Notes: generated by a model not told the origin, from the letters alone. A DNA stretch of 64,000 nucleotides from Sophora flavescens (GCA_030762895.1 CM061065.1:62314200-62378199), one strand, 5' to 3'; positions 11,453 to 22,243 are shown, numbered from the stretch's first letter. Program-made: numbers and translations.

Positions 11453-14400
11453 TGAAGTTCCTATTCTGGAATGTTAGAGGGATTGGCAACCTAGACACTA
11501 GGTTAGTTTTGAAGAAATTTCTGGTTTCTAATAAGCCTGATCTAATTTTCATTGCTGAACCTTGGATTAGTATTGCTCAGTTTCCTGACAGGTTTTGGAC
11601 AAAATTAGATCTGAAGGTTTTTGCAGTTAATGATAGGAATACTCTTTTGCCTAATCTTTGGTGCATATGCCATGAATCCCTGCATCCTACTGTTATTTTT
11701 TGCTCTAATCAACAGGTCTCTTTCTCTCTAAAGATGGATTCTCAGGAAATCTTCATTTCAGCTATTTATGCTAGCACTAATTATCAAAACAGAAGAGAGT
11801 TGTGGGCTGAACTGATGGCATTATAGCAAGTTAATGATGGCCCCTGGTGTTACATTGGTGATTATAATGTGGTTCTTGGTGCTCATGAGCAAAGGGGTGG
11901 TTGCTTACCTTTGAGGATTGCTTCGGAGGAGTTTAAGCTTTGGACAGACAGTTGTCATCTCTCTCATATTATGACCCGTGGTGCACAATTTACTTGGTCT
12001 AATGGTAAAAGAGGTAATGCTTTAACAGAGAAAAGGCTTGATAGCGTGGTTTGCAATGACAAATGGTTGAGCTTCTGGTCTAGTGTTGCTTGCTGCACAC
12101 TCCCTAGAAGCAAATCTAATCACTATCCCTTGCTATTATCAATGAAGAAGGAGGATAAAAATTTTAGTTCTTCTTTTAAATTCATGAAGACGTGGGCTTT
12201 AAATCCGGATTGCTCTAGAATAATTGAAGAGGTATGGAAATCTGAGGTAGCAGGATGTCCTATGTTCATTCTCTCTCAGAAATTAAAACTGTTGAAAGGG
12301 AGACTCAAAAACTGGAATAAAGATACTTTTGGAGATGTTAACATCAAAGTTGATTCTGCTATGACAAAGGTTGACAACATTCAACAAATAATCAGTTCTA
12401 CAGGAATGACTGATATGCCGTTCGAGCAAGAAAAACAGGCTCAATCTGAACTGTAATATGCTTTGCACTGCCAAGAAGAATTCTGGAAAGAAAAAACCAG
12501 AATTGATTGGCATATTCAAGGTGATAGGAACACTTAATTATTTCATAAGATCACCAAGATTAGGAATGTCTCAAAGAAAATCTCCCTGCTCAAAAAGGAT
12601 GATCAAGTTCTATTTGCTGCAAAGGATATAGAGGATCATATATTGAGTTATTATACTGAGCTGTTCTGTTCTGAAAATCAATGCAGGGAAAATGACTTAG
12701 TTGATAGAGTTTTAACTCCAATGGTCTCTAGAGAGGACAATCTAATGTTAACCAACTTGCCCTCCCTTGAAGAGGTGAAAAATGTTGTGTTTTCCTTGAA
12801 TGGTAGTGGTGCTCTGGGGCCTGATGGATTTGGTGGTTTCTTCTTCCAAAATTATTAGGGAATTGTTCAACATGATGTATGCAGAGCTGTCATTCAATTT
12901 TTTGAGCAGGGCTGGTTGCTGCCCAACCTAAACTCTAACCTGGTGGTACTAACTCCAAAAACTCAAGGTGCTGATAGAGTTGAGGACTTTAGGCCCATTG
13001 CCTTGGCTAACTTCCAGTTCAAAATCATCACTAAAGTTATAGCAGACAGACTGTCTAAGGTAGCACCAAAGATTATCTCTGACAATCAAAAAGGTTTCAT
13101 TCAAGGAAGGTATATTACTGACTGTCTCTGCACTGCTTCAGAATGTGTAAATATGCTGGACAAAAGGGCTTTTGGTGGAAATATAGCCTTGAAGATTGAT
13201 GTCAAGAAGGCTTTTGACACCATGGATTGGAAATTCCTTTTGAAGGTTCTCCATTCTTTTGGTTTTGATGCCAAGTTCTGTCAATGGATGGATACCATTC
13301 TTAAATCAGCTAAGCTATCTATTGGTGTCAATGGCAAGTCTGTTGGATTTTTCTCTTGTAAGAGGGAAGTTAGGCAGGGTGATCCCTTGTCCCCTCTTTT
13401 GTTCTGTATTGCAGAAGATGTATTGAGCAAGGCTATTTGCAAGTTAGTTCAAGATGGAAAGCTCAACACAATGGCTGGCCCTAGAGGCTTCAGATCTCCT
13501 AGTCATATCTTGTATGCCGATGATATTCTCATCTTTTGCAGAGCTTCCACTCATAATTTGTCCAATCTAATGTCTCTCTTTAAGGAGTATGGGGAAGCTT
13601 CTGGTCAAATGGTTAACCTTCACAAGTCCAAGTTCTATGCAGGTAACATTTCGGCTAACAGAATGTCTACTATTGCTACTACCTTAGGATTCACTGCTGG
13701 TAGGTTTCCTTTCACTTATCTTGGGTTGCCTATGTTTAAAGGTAAGCCAAGAAAATCCCACTTGCAATACATTGCAGATAGGATCAAATCAAAATTGGCC
13801 ACATGGAAAGGTTGTTTGTTGTCAATCATGGGAAGAGTTCAACTTGTCAAATCTGTGGTTTTTGGGATGATGATGTATAGCTTCCAGGTTTATTCATGGC
13901 CTATAGGCTTGCTGAAATTAGTTGATAGCTGGCTGAGGAACTTTATCTGGTCTGGTAATACAGATATCAAGAAAACGGTGACAGTTGCATGGCACAAATT
14001 GTGCAGACCTGAGACTGAGGGAGGTCTTGGAGTTAGATCTTTAAGAGCTATTAACAATGCTTCTATGCTAAAATTGTGCTGGGATTTCATCTCTTCCTCT
14101 GAGCAGTGGGATTGTCTTTTACGAGCAAGAGTTTTGAGGAATAACTCAGTTGTGCAATATTCTATCTCCTCTTCAATCTGGCCAGCAATCAAACCTCACT
14201 TGAATTCAGTTCTTGAAAACTCTTCATGGTTGCTTGGAGATGGCTCTGACATAAACTTTTGGAATGATGTATGGTTATCTAAGCCTTTGAACTCCTTGCT
14301 ATCTTTACCAGCACACTTACATTCTTCCTTAAATGCAAAGGTTAAAGATTTCCTGCACAATAACTCTTGGTTCATACCAAGTATTATTCTTCAAAACTGC

Positions 14401-15552
14401 CCAGCTATAGCTGAAGAGCTCAAGCATATCAACATCCCTTCCTTTCCTAGTAAAGACATCCGTGTGTGGTGCAGAAATGAATTGGGCTCTCTAACTCTGA
14501 AGGATGCCTTTCAGTTTCTTAACAGTAATGGCCAAGATGTTCCTTGGTCCAACTTCCTTTGGAATAAATGTGTTCCTCCCTCCAAATCTTTCCTGGTTTG
14601 GAGGATCCTGCATAACCGCATGCCTACTGATGATAACCTATGGGCCAATGGCTGCATTGTTGTCTCTAGATGTAATTTATGTGGTTGTAGTTATGAAACA
14701 ACTGCTCATCTTTTCCTTCAATGTGCCTTTGCTAAGGATTTATGGTCTTGGCTGAGCAACACAGTTGGCATGACAATTGATACTTCTTCAATGCTTTCTG
14801 TTTTCTCAATCTGTGATCATCGATGGTGCTCTCAAGTTAAGGATCTTCTGATTGCTTCCATAACCAGCATCATTTGGGCAATTTGGCACTGCAGAAATAA
14901 ATCCAGGTTTGAAGACGGGTTTATTCCTTTGCAGGTTGCTAAAAATCTTATCCTTGCTAATGTTAGCCTTGCGGGTAACCTGAGTAAAGGTACAACTTCA
15001 TCTATTCAGGACTTTATGTTATTAAAGGCTTTTAGGGTCAGCTGTCATCCCAGCCGAGCTCCTCAAATCACAGAAGTCATATGGCATCCTCCTCCCTGTT
15101 ACTGGGTCAAGTGCAACACTGATGGGGCAGCTAAAGGTGCACCGGGTCCTTCTGCTTGTGGTGGCATTTTTCGTGATCATAGTGCTGCCACTCTTGGTTG
15201 CTTTGTAGCCAACCTTGGAGTCACTTCTGCTTTTTATGCTGAGCTAATGGGTGCAATCTTAGCAATTGAAATTGCCCATAAGAAAGGTTGGTCGTTATGG
15301 CTTGAATGTGACTCAAAGCTTGTCATCTCTGCAATCTCCTCTCCCTCCATGGTTCCTTGGAAACTTAGGAATAGATGGAATAATTGCATGGCCTATACTA
15401 AGGAAATGCGTTTTGGTTACTCTCATATTTTTCGTGAGGGCAATAATTGTGCAGATAAAATTGCCAATCACGGACTTTCTATTCATGGATTCTTTTGGTG
15501 GGACTTAATCCCTAATTTTATTAGGAATGATTTTTATAATAATAGGGTATGA
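11452..15552 (+). pseudogene. LINE ORF2: endonuclease, reverse transcriptase, RNase H
   Basis: One frame of 1,367 codons with four nonsense codons (TAG 11824, TAA 12454, TAA 12535, TAG 12856) and no frameshift. The N-terminal APE-type endonuclease shows FWNVRGIG, AEPWIS, IGDYNVVLG and KRLDS. Its last catalytic motif is SNHYPL, where the family usually has SDH. Reverse transcriptase motifs follow: FRPIALAN, KIDVKKAFDTMDW, RQGDPLSPLLF and YADD (13513-13524). A zf-RVT-like region (WNKCVPPSKSFLVWRILHNR, then CNLCG...H...C) is near 14560-14740. A C-terminal RNase H has NTDGA, AELMG, ECDS and NNCADKIA. The protein would make the target nick and copy the RNA on the spot. From 12859 on, the frame is undamaged, so inactivation is modest. 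Confidence 0.92.
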
Positions 15553-15746
15553 CTCCCTAATTTTCGTTTTAGGTGATTTCATGGGTAAGGTTCATGCCCC
15601 CCCATGCTCTTGTATTGTTTTTGTTTTCTTTTTTCAATAAATTGGGGTGTGCTGCATATGATAGATAGTGTCTAAGGTGTCAACCTAGTTGGGATGTTAG
15701 TCTCTATTGTGATGCCTTTGCACGCCTCCTTTGCCTAAAAAAAAAA
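15553..15746 (+). other. LINE 3' untranslated region and A tail
   Basis: It follows the ORF2 stop (TGA 15550-15552), contains a TTCAATAAATTG polyadenylation-like word near 15634-15645 and ends in ten A at 15737-15746. Confidence 0.75.
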
Positions 15747-16094
15747 CCAATCAACATAATAACCAATAAATCAAACAAACTCATCTATGTTCTCTTTAGG
15801 TTAGGTTTGGCCATTTAATTCAAATTAGGGTTAGGATTCTTTTCTCATCATAAGCCTTTGGATACTTATCACTTAGGTTCTAGGTAACTTAGATAAATTG
15901 CTATAACTTGAAAATATGGAATAAAAATCATCCAACCACTTAGGGTAGGTTTCGGCCTTGTATTACAAAATAGGCTAGGGTTTTCGAAACAACACAATTT
16001 CTTAGATCAATGATCTTAGAGTATTAAAGAGTATGAATCAATCATTTGATTTCAAAAATCAATCAAAAACCTTTCACCACTTTTATGTTAGGGT

Positions 16095-16700
16095 TTCGGC
16101 CTCTTTAGTATAAGTAGGCTAGAAATTTCCAGCTTTCCAATCTCTTAGACTTAGCATCCAAATGTATTAAGGAGCTCAAGTCCATAATCATATTGGAAAA
16201 TGAAAACAAAACATCCTAGGTTCACAACTATCATAGGTTCGGCCATCATAGGAGAAATAGGCTAGAAATCTTTAAACTTTCCAATATCTTACACTTAGCA
16301 TCCAAATGTATTAAGGAGCTTAAGTCCATGATCATATTGGAAAATGAAAACAAAACATCCTAGGTTCACAACCATCATAGGTTCGACCATCATAGGATAA
16401 ATAGGCTAGAAATATTTAAACTTTCCAATCTCTTAGACTTAGCATCCAAATGTATTAAGGAGCTCAAGTCCATGATCATATTGGAAAATGAAAACAAAAC
16501 ATCCTAGGTTCACAACCATCATGGGTTCGGCCATCATAGGAGAAATAGGCTAGAAATCTTTAAACTTTCCAATACTTTAGATTTAAGATCAAGAGGTATC
16601 TAGAAGCTCATATACATGATCATTTTTCAAAAAGTTGAAACAAAACTTCCTAGGCCACTAATACATAGTTTCGGTCATCCTTGGAAAAATAGGTTAGAGA
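16095..16700. repeat. 144-bp tandem array in LTR I
   Basis: The word AATGTATTAAGGAGCT starts at 16161, 16305 and 16449, giving an exact 144-bp period. Each unit carries GGTTCGGCCATCATAGG and TAGGCTAGAAAT words. A partial unit precedes and a diverged fourth unit follows. Units 1-3 are nearly identical, so the amplification is recent relative to the LTR. Confidence 0.9.
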
Positions 16701-17035
16701 TGTTTGTTTGATACAAGCTCTTAGAATATGAAAGTAGAGATTAATAGAAGTCCATAGAAATTGGTTTCAACTCAAACGGAGTTTTCTACAATTTTCTAGA
16801 GATTTTAGAAGTTAAAAGAGCTTTAAGAACATTTTCAGAAGACATAAAGTAAAATCATGAAATAAGTGTAAAACTTGAAATAGAAGAGTATGAGAGGGTT
16901 ACCCTTGAAACTAGAAAGAAAAAGTATGAAGAACTTGAAGCTTGAAACTAAGTAAAAATGGAAACTTTAAGTGTCAGAAACTTAAAAAAGAGAAAGTGAA
17001 GAAGTAGGGAAGTGATGAAGAGAAAATGAAACGGG

Positions 17036-17043
17036 TATTTATA
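17036..17043 (-). promoter_or_regulatory. TATA box of LTR I (minus strand)
   Basis: TATAAATA on the minus strand, followed downstream by a long CT-rich leader (TTTCTCTTCATCACTTCCC style). This supports the minus orientation of LTR I. Confidence 0.55.
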
Positions 17044-17541
17044 GAGGGAGAGGTGAGATGGGCGTGAAAGAGAAGGAAGGAGCAAGTCTTGATGGCCAAA
17101 ACTTGGTTTATGCCTTGTTTGGTTGAAGAAGAGAGAAAAATGAGTTTTTAGAATATAATATGATATAATTTGAAAAGTGTGATGATTACACTTTTGGAGT
17201 GTGTCATAACCCATGTCCATCACATCCCATCAAGTCACTTCACTTCTTTTGGGCTCCCTGTTTTGTTCTATTGCGTATCCGGTTCAAGTTTCCGATCGTA
17301 TTTCTCCCAGAATAAATATTATATTTTATTTCCAAACTCAAATTTTCGAAAATTTCTAATATCATACAAAACATCACAAAAACATTAACGTTTCGTTCAA
17401 GGTTCAAAATTAGGTTTTCTGCTCAGTAAACCTGTACTGTCAGTGAGAATGCAGACCGGGGTTCGTTCGAATTTTCAACCCGAAATTTTACCGTAAACTT
17501 CTACCATAAAGTAGACTATGAGTAAGATTTTATTTTATTCA

Positions 17542-17678
17542 TGTTGTAAATATTGTAAATCTTGTATTTTTTGTATTAGGCCCATTATTCAGGCCCTTTA
17601 GGTTTAGCATCGCCTATATATTCTTATTAGTGTTTGTACTCAAAAAGACATCAATAATATTCAATATAATTTTCTACA
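17542..17678 (+). repeat. 5' LTR of copia L
   Basis: 137 bp, TGTTGTAAAT...TTTCTACA. It differs from the 3' copy at CATTATTCAGG/CATTAGTCAGG and GTACTCAAAA/GTACTAAAAA. Confidence 0.95.
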
Positions 17679-17691
17679 TGGTATCAAGAGC
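17679..17691 (+). other. Primer binding site of copia L
   Basis: TGGTATCAAGAGC directly after the LTR resembles the initiator-tRNA-Met site TGGTATCAGAGC, with one inserted A. Confidence 0.85.
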
Positions 17692-17799
17692 TCCCGATCT
17701 TAGGGGTCTTGCTTCCGCAGAAAAACCCTAGCCGCCTTCATTGCAGCCCCTCTTAGCTGTCTTCATTGCAGTGTTTGGCACCGTCATTGTGCCCTTATC

Positions 17800-18085
17800 A
17801 ATCGCAGGTGTTATCACCATTGTTGTTGTTTTTTCGATATTGTTCATCCTACTGTTCACGTGATCACTGTTCATCGGGGGTATTATTCACATGGTACTGT
17901 TCATCAACACTATTCACCGTGTTCCCGATCATCGCGTGCGCTATTCATGCGATACTGGTCATCAAGTACTGTTCGCCGTGGTTACTATTCATCACGGGCT
18001 GCTTGACGAGTTACTGTTCACCGTGGTACTGTTTGGCGAGTTACTGGTCACCGTGATACTATTCACGTGTACTGTTCATCAGAAT
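17800..18085 (+). repeat. TACTGTTCATC-type low-complexity tract replacing gag
   Basis: About fifteen irregular copies of words like TACTGTTCACCGTG, TATTCATC and GTTCATCA. The matching part of an intact copia would encode gag. The tract has open frames but no capsid or zinc-knuckle motif, so gag is deleted or overwritten. Confidence 0.75.
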
Positions 18086-18136
18086 TTGTCTCCCTCTTCT
18101 ATGGCAGAAATTAAAGCACAATTTTGTTAGAGTGAC

Positions 18137-18616
18137 TTGGATCGTTTGTGGACCCTTCTTGACTCTCTTAGTAAGCCTTCTGGTTCTTATTCTCTGGCAA
18201 TGACTGGTAAGAGTTTTTTCTCCCGCTCCTTTACTGCCTCTGGTACTATCCCTAAGGATGCTTGGATTCTTTACTCTAGTGCCACTAATCATATGACCTT
18301 CCATTTCAAATTGTTCTCCTCTTGTACCTCACATTCTAGTATTAATTCTATCACTGTTGCTGATGGTTCTCATACCCGTGTGGTTGGTTATGGAAATATT
18401 GAATTACAATCATCTTTAAAACTGGAAAATTGGCTTCATGTTCCCAGACTTTCCAATAACTTGATCTCTATTCATAAACTTACTCCAGACCAAAACTGTG
18501 TAATAACCTTTTTCCCTTCTCATTGTTTTTTTCAGGATCTTGCCACTGGGAGGACGATTGGAGTTGCTAAGGAACAGGGAGGGTTGTACTATCTGTCTGA
18601 TGAAAGATATGGTTAG
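18137..18616 (+). pseudogene. copia L protease and start of pol
   Basis: The frame has ILYSSATNHMT, where copia proteases normally have a DSGA catalytic motif. Here the Asp is Tyr and the Gly is Ser, so the protease cannot work as usual. The downstream LENWLHVPRLSNNLISIHKL and TGRTIG..EQGGLYYL blocks are the usual region between protease and integrase. A frameshift at about 18600 breaks the link to integrase. Confidence 0.85.
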
Positions 18617-19896
18617 AAGGTGCAGTCTTCTTGCTTACAGTCTCAGTTTGAGTCTCACTATCCTGCATCACAGGTCTGGCTTTAGCACAAGCATCTTGGA
18701 CATCCTCCGAGTGTATGTTTCCGTCTTTGTTTTTACAACAATCTGTTGAGTCTGTCAAGTGTAACATTTGTCAGTTTGCTAAACATGATCGTGCTACTTT
18801 GCCTTCTAGTTATAAGAAAAGTGTTGAACCATTTGATCTTATACATTCTGATGTTTGAGGACCAACCCCTATTTCTAATATTTCTGGTGCGAGATGGTTT
18901 GTTTCCTTTATTGTTGATTGTACTCAAGTAACTTGGCTTTTCTTGATGAAGGATAAATCAGAAGTACACCAACTTTTTATTCAATTTTATCATATGGTGC
19001 AGACACAATTTGGGAAAGGCATTAAAAGATTACGCTCGGACAATGGAAAAGAATATGTCAATCATAGCCTTTCCGGTTTTAATAATAAACAAGGCATCAT
19101 CCATGAATTTACATGTGTTGACACCCCACAACAAAATGGGGTTGCAGAAAGGAAAAATCGCCACTTACTTGAAGTTTCTAGAGCCCTTCTCTTCCAAATG
19201 TCAGTCCTAAACTCATACTCGGGAGAAGCAGTACTGACAGCTGCCTATCTGATTAATAGGATACCATCTTGTGTTCTAGGTAATGTTAGTCCATTTCAGT
19301 TTATGATCTCATACTTTCCTTCTGTCCCTATCATGCAGAGTCTTGGGTCTCGGGTATTTGGGTGTGTTGCCTTTGTTCATGTTCATAAGTAGCATCGAAC
19401 TAAGTTGGATTCTCGTGCAGTCAGGTGTGTCTTTCTGGGTTATAGGCCTAACAAAAGGGGGTACAAATGCTATCATCCTTCCAATCGTAAGTACTTTGTT
19501 TCTATGGATGTTACCTTCCATGAACATGTGTCATTCTTCACTCACCCTCAGCTTCAGGGGGAGAGCAATACTTTGGAATCTGAGTTCGAGTTTCTCCTCC
19601 TTGGTCCTCGTCTGCCTGAGTTACCTGTTACTCAGTCACTTGTTCCCCAGTCACCTGTTCCTCCATCAACTGTTCCTCAGTCACCTACTCCTGAGTCACC
19701 TGTTTATGAGCCTCCCGTTTCTGAGTCACTTGTTTCTGCTCCTGTTTTTCCATTGTCTTCTGTTTTACAGGAATCTACACCTTCAACACCAATGAAGAAC
19801 AAAGCTAATGAGTTGCCCGTGGTGTATCAGAGGAGAGTAAAACCCAACCTGGTCCAGAAACAACCTCAATTGTCCGAACCGGAGGTAAATACTTAA
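18617..19896 (+). pseudogene. copia L integrase
   Basis: The zinc-binding N-terminal part (HHRSGF..., later CNICQFAKH) is scattered over frames 18617-18940. From 18943 one frame shows the catalytic core: LRSDNGKEYVN (second Asp) and TPQQNGVAERKNRHLLE (Glu). A TAG at 19390-19392 interrupts, and the same frame continues with FLGYRPNKRGYKCYHP, the usual C-terminal part, followed by a Pro/Ser/Val-rich linker of repeated VPQSPVPxS-like units. The protein would insert the cDNA. Confidence 0.9.
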
Positions 19897-19996
19897 AATA
19901 ATCCACCATTTCTGATTCTCAGTGTTTTGATAATCTTGACCCTGATCCAAATGACTTACCAATTGCTTTCGGAAAAGGGAAAAGGTCTTGTGCCAA

Positions 19997-21620
19997 ATAA
20001 CCTATTTCTTAATTTGTCTCCTCTAAACACCTTTCATTGCAGCATCCGAGTTTTATTGCAGCGGTTGACTCTGTGAGAATCCCAGCATCTGTTCAAGAGG
20101 CACTAAATGATGCAAATTGGGTTCAAGTTATGGATGAGGAGATGAAATCACTTGAAAGGAATGCAACTTGGGAAATTGTTGAGAGGCCAGGGGGCTAGAA
20201 ACCAGTTGGTTGCAGGTGGATTTATACAGTCAAGCATAAATCAAATGGCACTCTTGATCGATACAAAGCAAGACTAGTGGCAAAGGGATATACTCAGACC
20301 TAGGGCATTGATTATGAGGAGACATTTGCTCTAGTGGCAAAGATGAATACTGTTCGTATTTTACTCTATCTTGCTTCTCACTCAGGGTGGGACCTTCACC
20401 AGTTCGTTGTTAAAAATGCGTTTTTGCATGGAGACTTGGAGGAGGAGGTGTATATGGAGATTCCTCCAGGGTTTGGACCCACTAGTGGAACAAACAAAGT
20501 GTGTAGATTGAGTAAGGCTTTATATGGGCTTAAACAGTCTCCCCGGGCATGGTTTGGGAGATTCACAAAAGCAATGGTTTGCCTGGGTTACAAGCAAAGT
20601 CAAGGAGATCATACACTTTTCTTCAAACATTCACAGGGAGGAAAGCTAACTGTACTTCTTGTTTATGTTGATGATATCATTATTACAGGAGATGTTTTGG
20701 TTGAAAGACAACTACTTAAGAAGAAATTATCTACAGAGTTTGAGATGAAGGACCTTGGGAAACTTAAGTATTTCTTGGGGATTGAGGTGGCCTACTGAAA
20801 ACAAGATATTTTCATTTCTCAAAGAAAGTATGTGCTCGATCTTTTGAAGGAAACAAGCAAACTTGGATGTAAACCAGCAGTTGTTCCCATAGAGAAAAAT
20901 CACAAATTGAGCATCGAAGAGGAGAGTGCTAAAGTTGACAAGGTTCAATATCAGAGATTAGTGGGGAAGTTGATTTACTTGGCACACACTAGACCAGATT
21001 TAGCATATGCGGTTAGTGTTGTGAGTCAATTCATGCATGATCCGAGGGTGAGACACTTGCAGGCTGTAGAGCGTGTTCTGCAGTATCTCAAAGCCACTCC
21101 AGGGAGAGGGATCTTGTTCAATAGAGGTGGAAGCCTAACTATGGAAGCCTATACCGATGCTGATTATGTAGGTTCAGTGAGTGATAGAAGGTCTACTTCA
21201 GGCTATTGTGCATTTTTGTGTGGGAACCTTATCGCTTGCAGAAGTAAGAAGCAAAGTGTAGTGGCTCGATCAAGTGCTGAGGCAGAATTTAGAGCTATGG
21301 CACAGGGAATCTATGAGCTATTGTGGATGAAGATTGTGCTTGATGACTTGAAGATAAAGTGTGAAGGGCCTATGAGGTTGCTTTGTGACAACAAATCAGC
21401 TATTAGTATTGCTCATAATCCTGTTCAGCATGATAGGACAAAACACATTGAGATAGACCAACACTTTATCAAGGAGAAGCTGGATAGCAGGCTGATAACT
21501 ACAACTTATATTCCTTCTGGGCATCAGCTGGCAGATGTGTTAACAAAAGGCTTACCAACAAAACGATTCAGTCAACTTATTTGCAAGCTGGGAATGATAG
21601 ATTTCCATTCAACAGCTTGA
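19997..21620 (+). pseudogene. copia L reverse transcriptase and RNase H
   Basis: One frame with at least three nonsense codons (near 20197, 20301 and at 20796-20798). RT motifs are WIYTVKHKSNG, RLVAKGYTQT, KNAFLHGDLEEEVYM and YVDDIIITG, the last at about 20665-20691. The second frame, 20832-21620, carries RPDLAYAVSVVSQFM, YTDADYVGSVSDRRSTSG, ARSSAEAEFRA and the end block HQLADVLTKGL, all typical of copia RNase H. The 3' end reaches within a few bases of the polypurine tract. Confidence 0.93.
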
Positions 21621-21627
21621 GGGGGAA
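21617..21627 (+). other. Polypurine tract of copia L
   Basis: TTGAGGGGGAA lies directly before the 3' LTR and would prime plus-strand synthesis. Confidence 0.85.
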
Positions 21628-21764
21628 TGTTGTAAATATTGTAAATCTTGTATTTTTTGTATTAGGCCCATTAGTCAGGCCCTTTAGGTTTAGCATCGCC
21701 TATATATTCTTATTAGTGTTTGTACTAAAAAAGACATCAATAATATTCAATATAATTTTCTACA
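21628..21764 (+). repeat. 3' LTR of copia L
   Basis: 137 bp, same ends as the 5' copy (TGTTG...CTACA), followed by the ATTCA duplication. Confidence 0.95.
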
Positions 21765-21857
21765 ATTCAAAATCACTTTCTAACTCTCAGATTAAAATAT
21801 AATTAATTATATTTTAACCGGTGAACAACATAATTAAAATCAGGCTGTTACATCTTG

Positions 21858-21969
21858 CGTACAACACTTTCCCTCTTTGATCTCTGTTAAACCTAGTTTT
21901 CAAAAAATATTTCCAAAAAAATAAGAAACACAATTCGACCTCCTTCTTATGTTTCACCAGTTCATTTTA
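21858..21969 (+). repeat. 5' LTR of Sirevirus J, right portion
   Basis: It continues the J LTR after solo LTR I. Words such as AACACAATTCGACCTCCTTC match the end of LTR F (AACACAATTCATCACCCCCT). The end reads TTTTA, where the F copy ends in TTCA. Confidence 0.75.
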
Positions 21970-22243
21970 GTTGGTATCAAAACTCAGCCTCTAAGGGTTT
22001 AGCATCTAACAAGTATAGAGTGAGTACAATTCATTAAAGCCTTATGGAGAACAAACGGCAAGCAGTCAACAGACCTCCTCTCTTCAATGGCAATGATTAT
22101 GATGATTGGAAGAAGAAGATGATAGCATTATTTGATGCACAAAACATGAGGAGGAGGAGGATGAGGAGGAGGAGGAGGAGGCAAATATTTGTTTGATGGT
22201 CAACACTTCTTCTGATGAAGAGCAAGAGGAAGATGAGGTATAT
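21970..22243 (+). pseudogene. Sirevirus J primer site and internally deleted gag
   Basis: A worn primer site TGGTATCAAAAC (21972-21983) is followed by an ATG at 22044. The first ~35 codons (NRPPLFNGNDYDDWKKKM...) match the start of the F gag. The frame then runs into a (GAG)n tract (22148-22182). In another frame the tract leads to EANICLMVNTSSDEEQEE, which corresponds to the acidic end of the first part of F gag. About 1 kb of gag is therefore missing between two GAG-rich points. The host sequence ends at 22243 where LTR K begins. Confidence 0.8.

Larger units (their letters stand above)
9880..15746 (+). mobile_element. Full-length L1-type LINE, inactivated
   Basis: A C-rich leader, ORF1, ORF2 and a 3' untranslated region ending in a 10-base A tail (15737-15746) are in normal L1 order on the plus strand. 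The left end is not fixed; 9880 is an estimate where C-rich leader replaces the AT-rich host LTR. The CAATCAACATAATAACCAA word after the tail resembles AT-rich words before the leader, but no clean duplication was found. It is inserted in LTR I. Confidence 0.85.
17542..21764 (+). mobile_element. Ty1-copia element L, gag-deleted
   Basis: A complete insertion with two 137-bp LTRs and a perfect 5-bp duplication ATTCA at 17537-17541 and 21765-21769. The internal order is primer site, a low-complexity tract in place of most of gag, protease, integrase, reverse transcriptase, RNase H and polypurine tract: copia order. The LTRs differ at only about two positions, so the insertion is young, yet the coding region carries several nonsense codons and a lost protease catalytic residue. 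It was probably moved by proteins from a relative. Confidence 0.95.
8565..21852 (-). mobile_element. Solo LTR 'I' (about 3.2 kb), chromovirus-like, split by two insertions
   Basis: The ends are TGAGACACCCCG at 8565 and GGCTGTTACA at 21852, flanked by the identical 5-bp duplication TCTTG (8560-8564 and 21853-21857). On the minus strand it begins TGTAACAGCCTGATTTT, close to LTR H (TGTAACACCCCGATTTT), and has a minus-strand TATA box at 17036-17043. Once the LINE and copia L are subtracted, about 3.2 kb remains, with no gag-pol and no primer site. A solo LTR left by recombination between two LTRs is therefore the best reading. It sits inside LTR J. It contains a minisatellite (9210-9370) and a 144-bp tandem array. 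Confidence 0.75.

Noticed and set aside
15737..15780. Target duplication of the full LINE
   Set aside because: The words after the A tail resemble AT-rich words near 9690, but no exact repeat of useful length was found, so the left end stays approximate.
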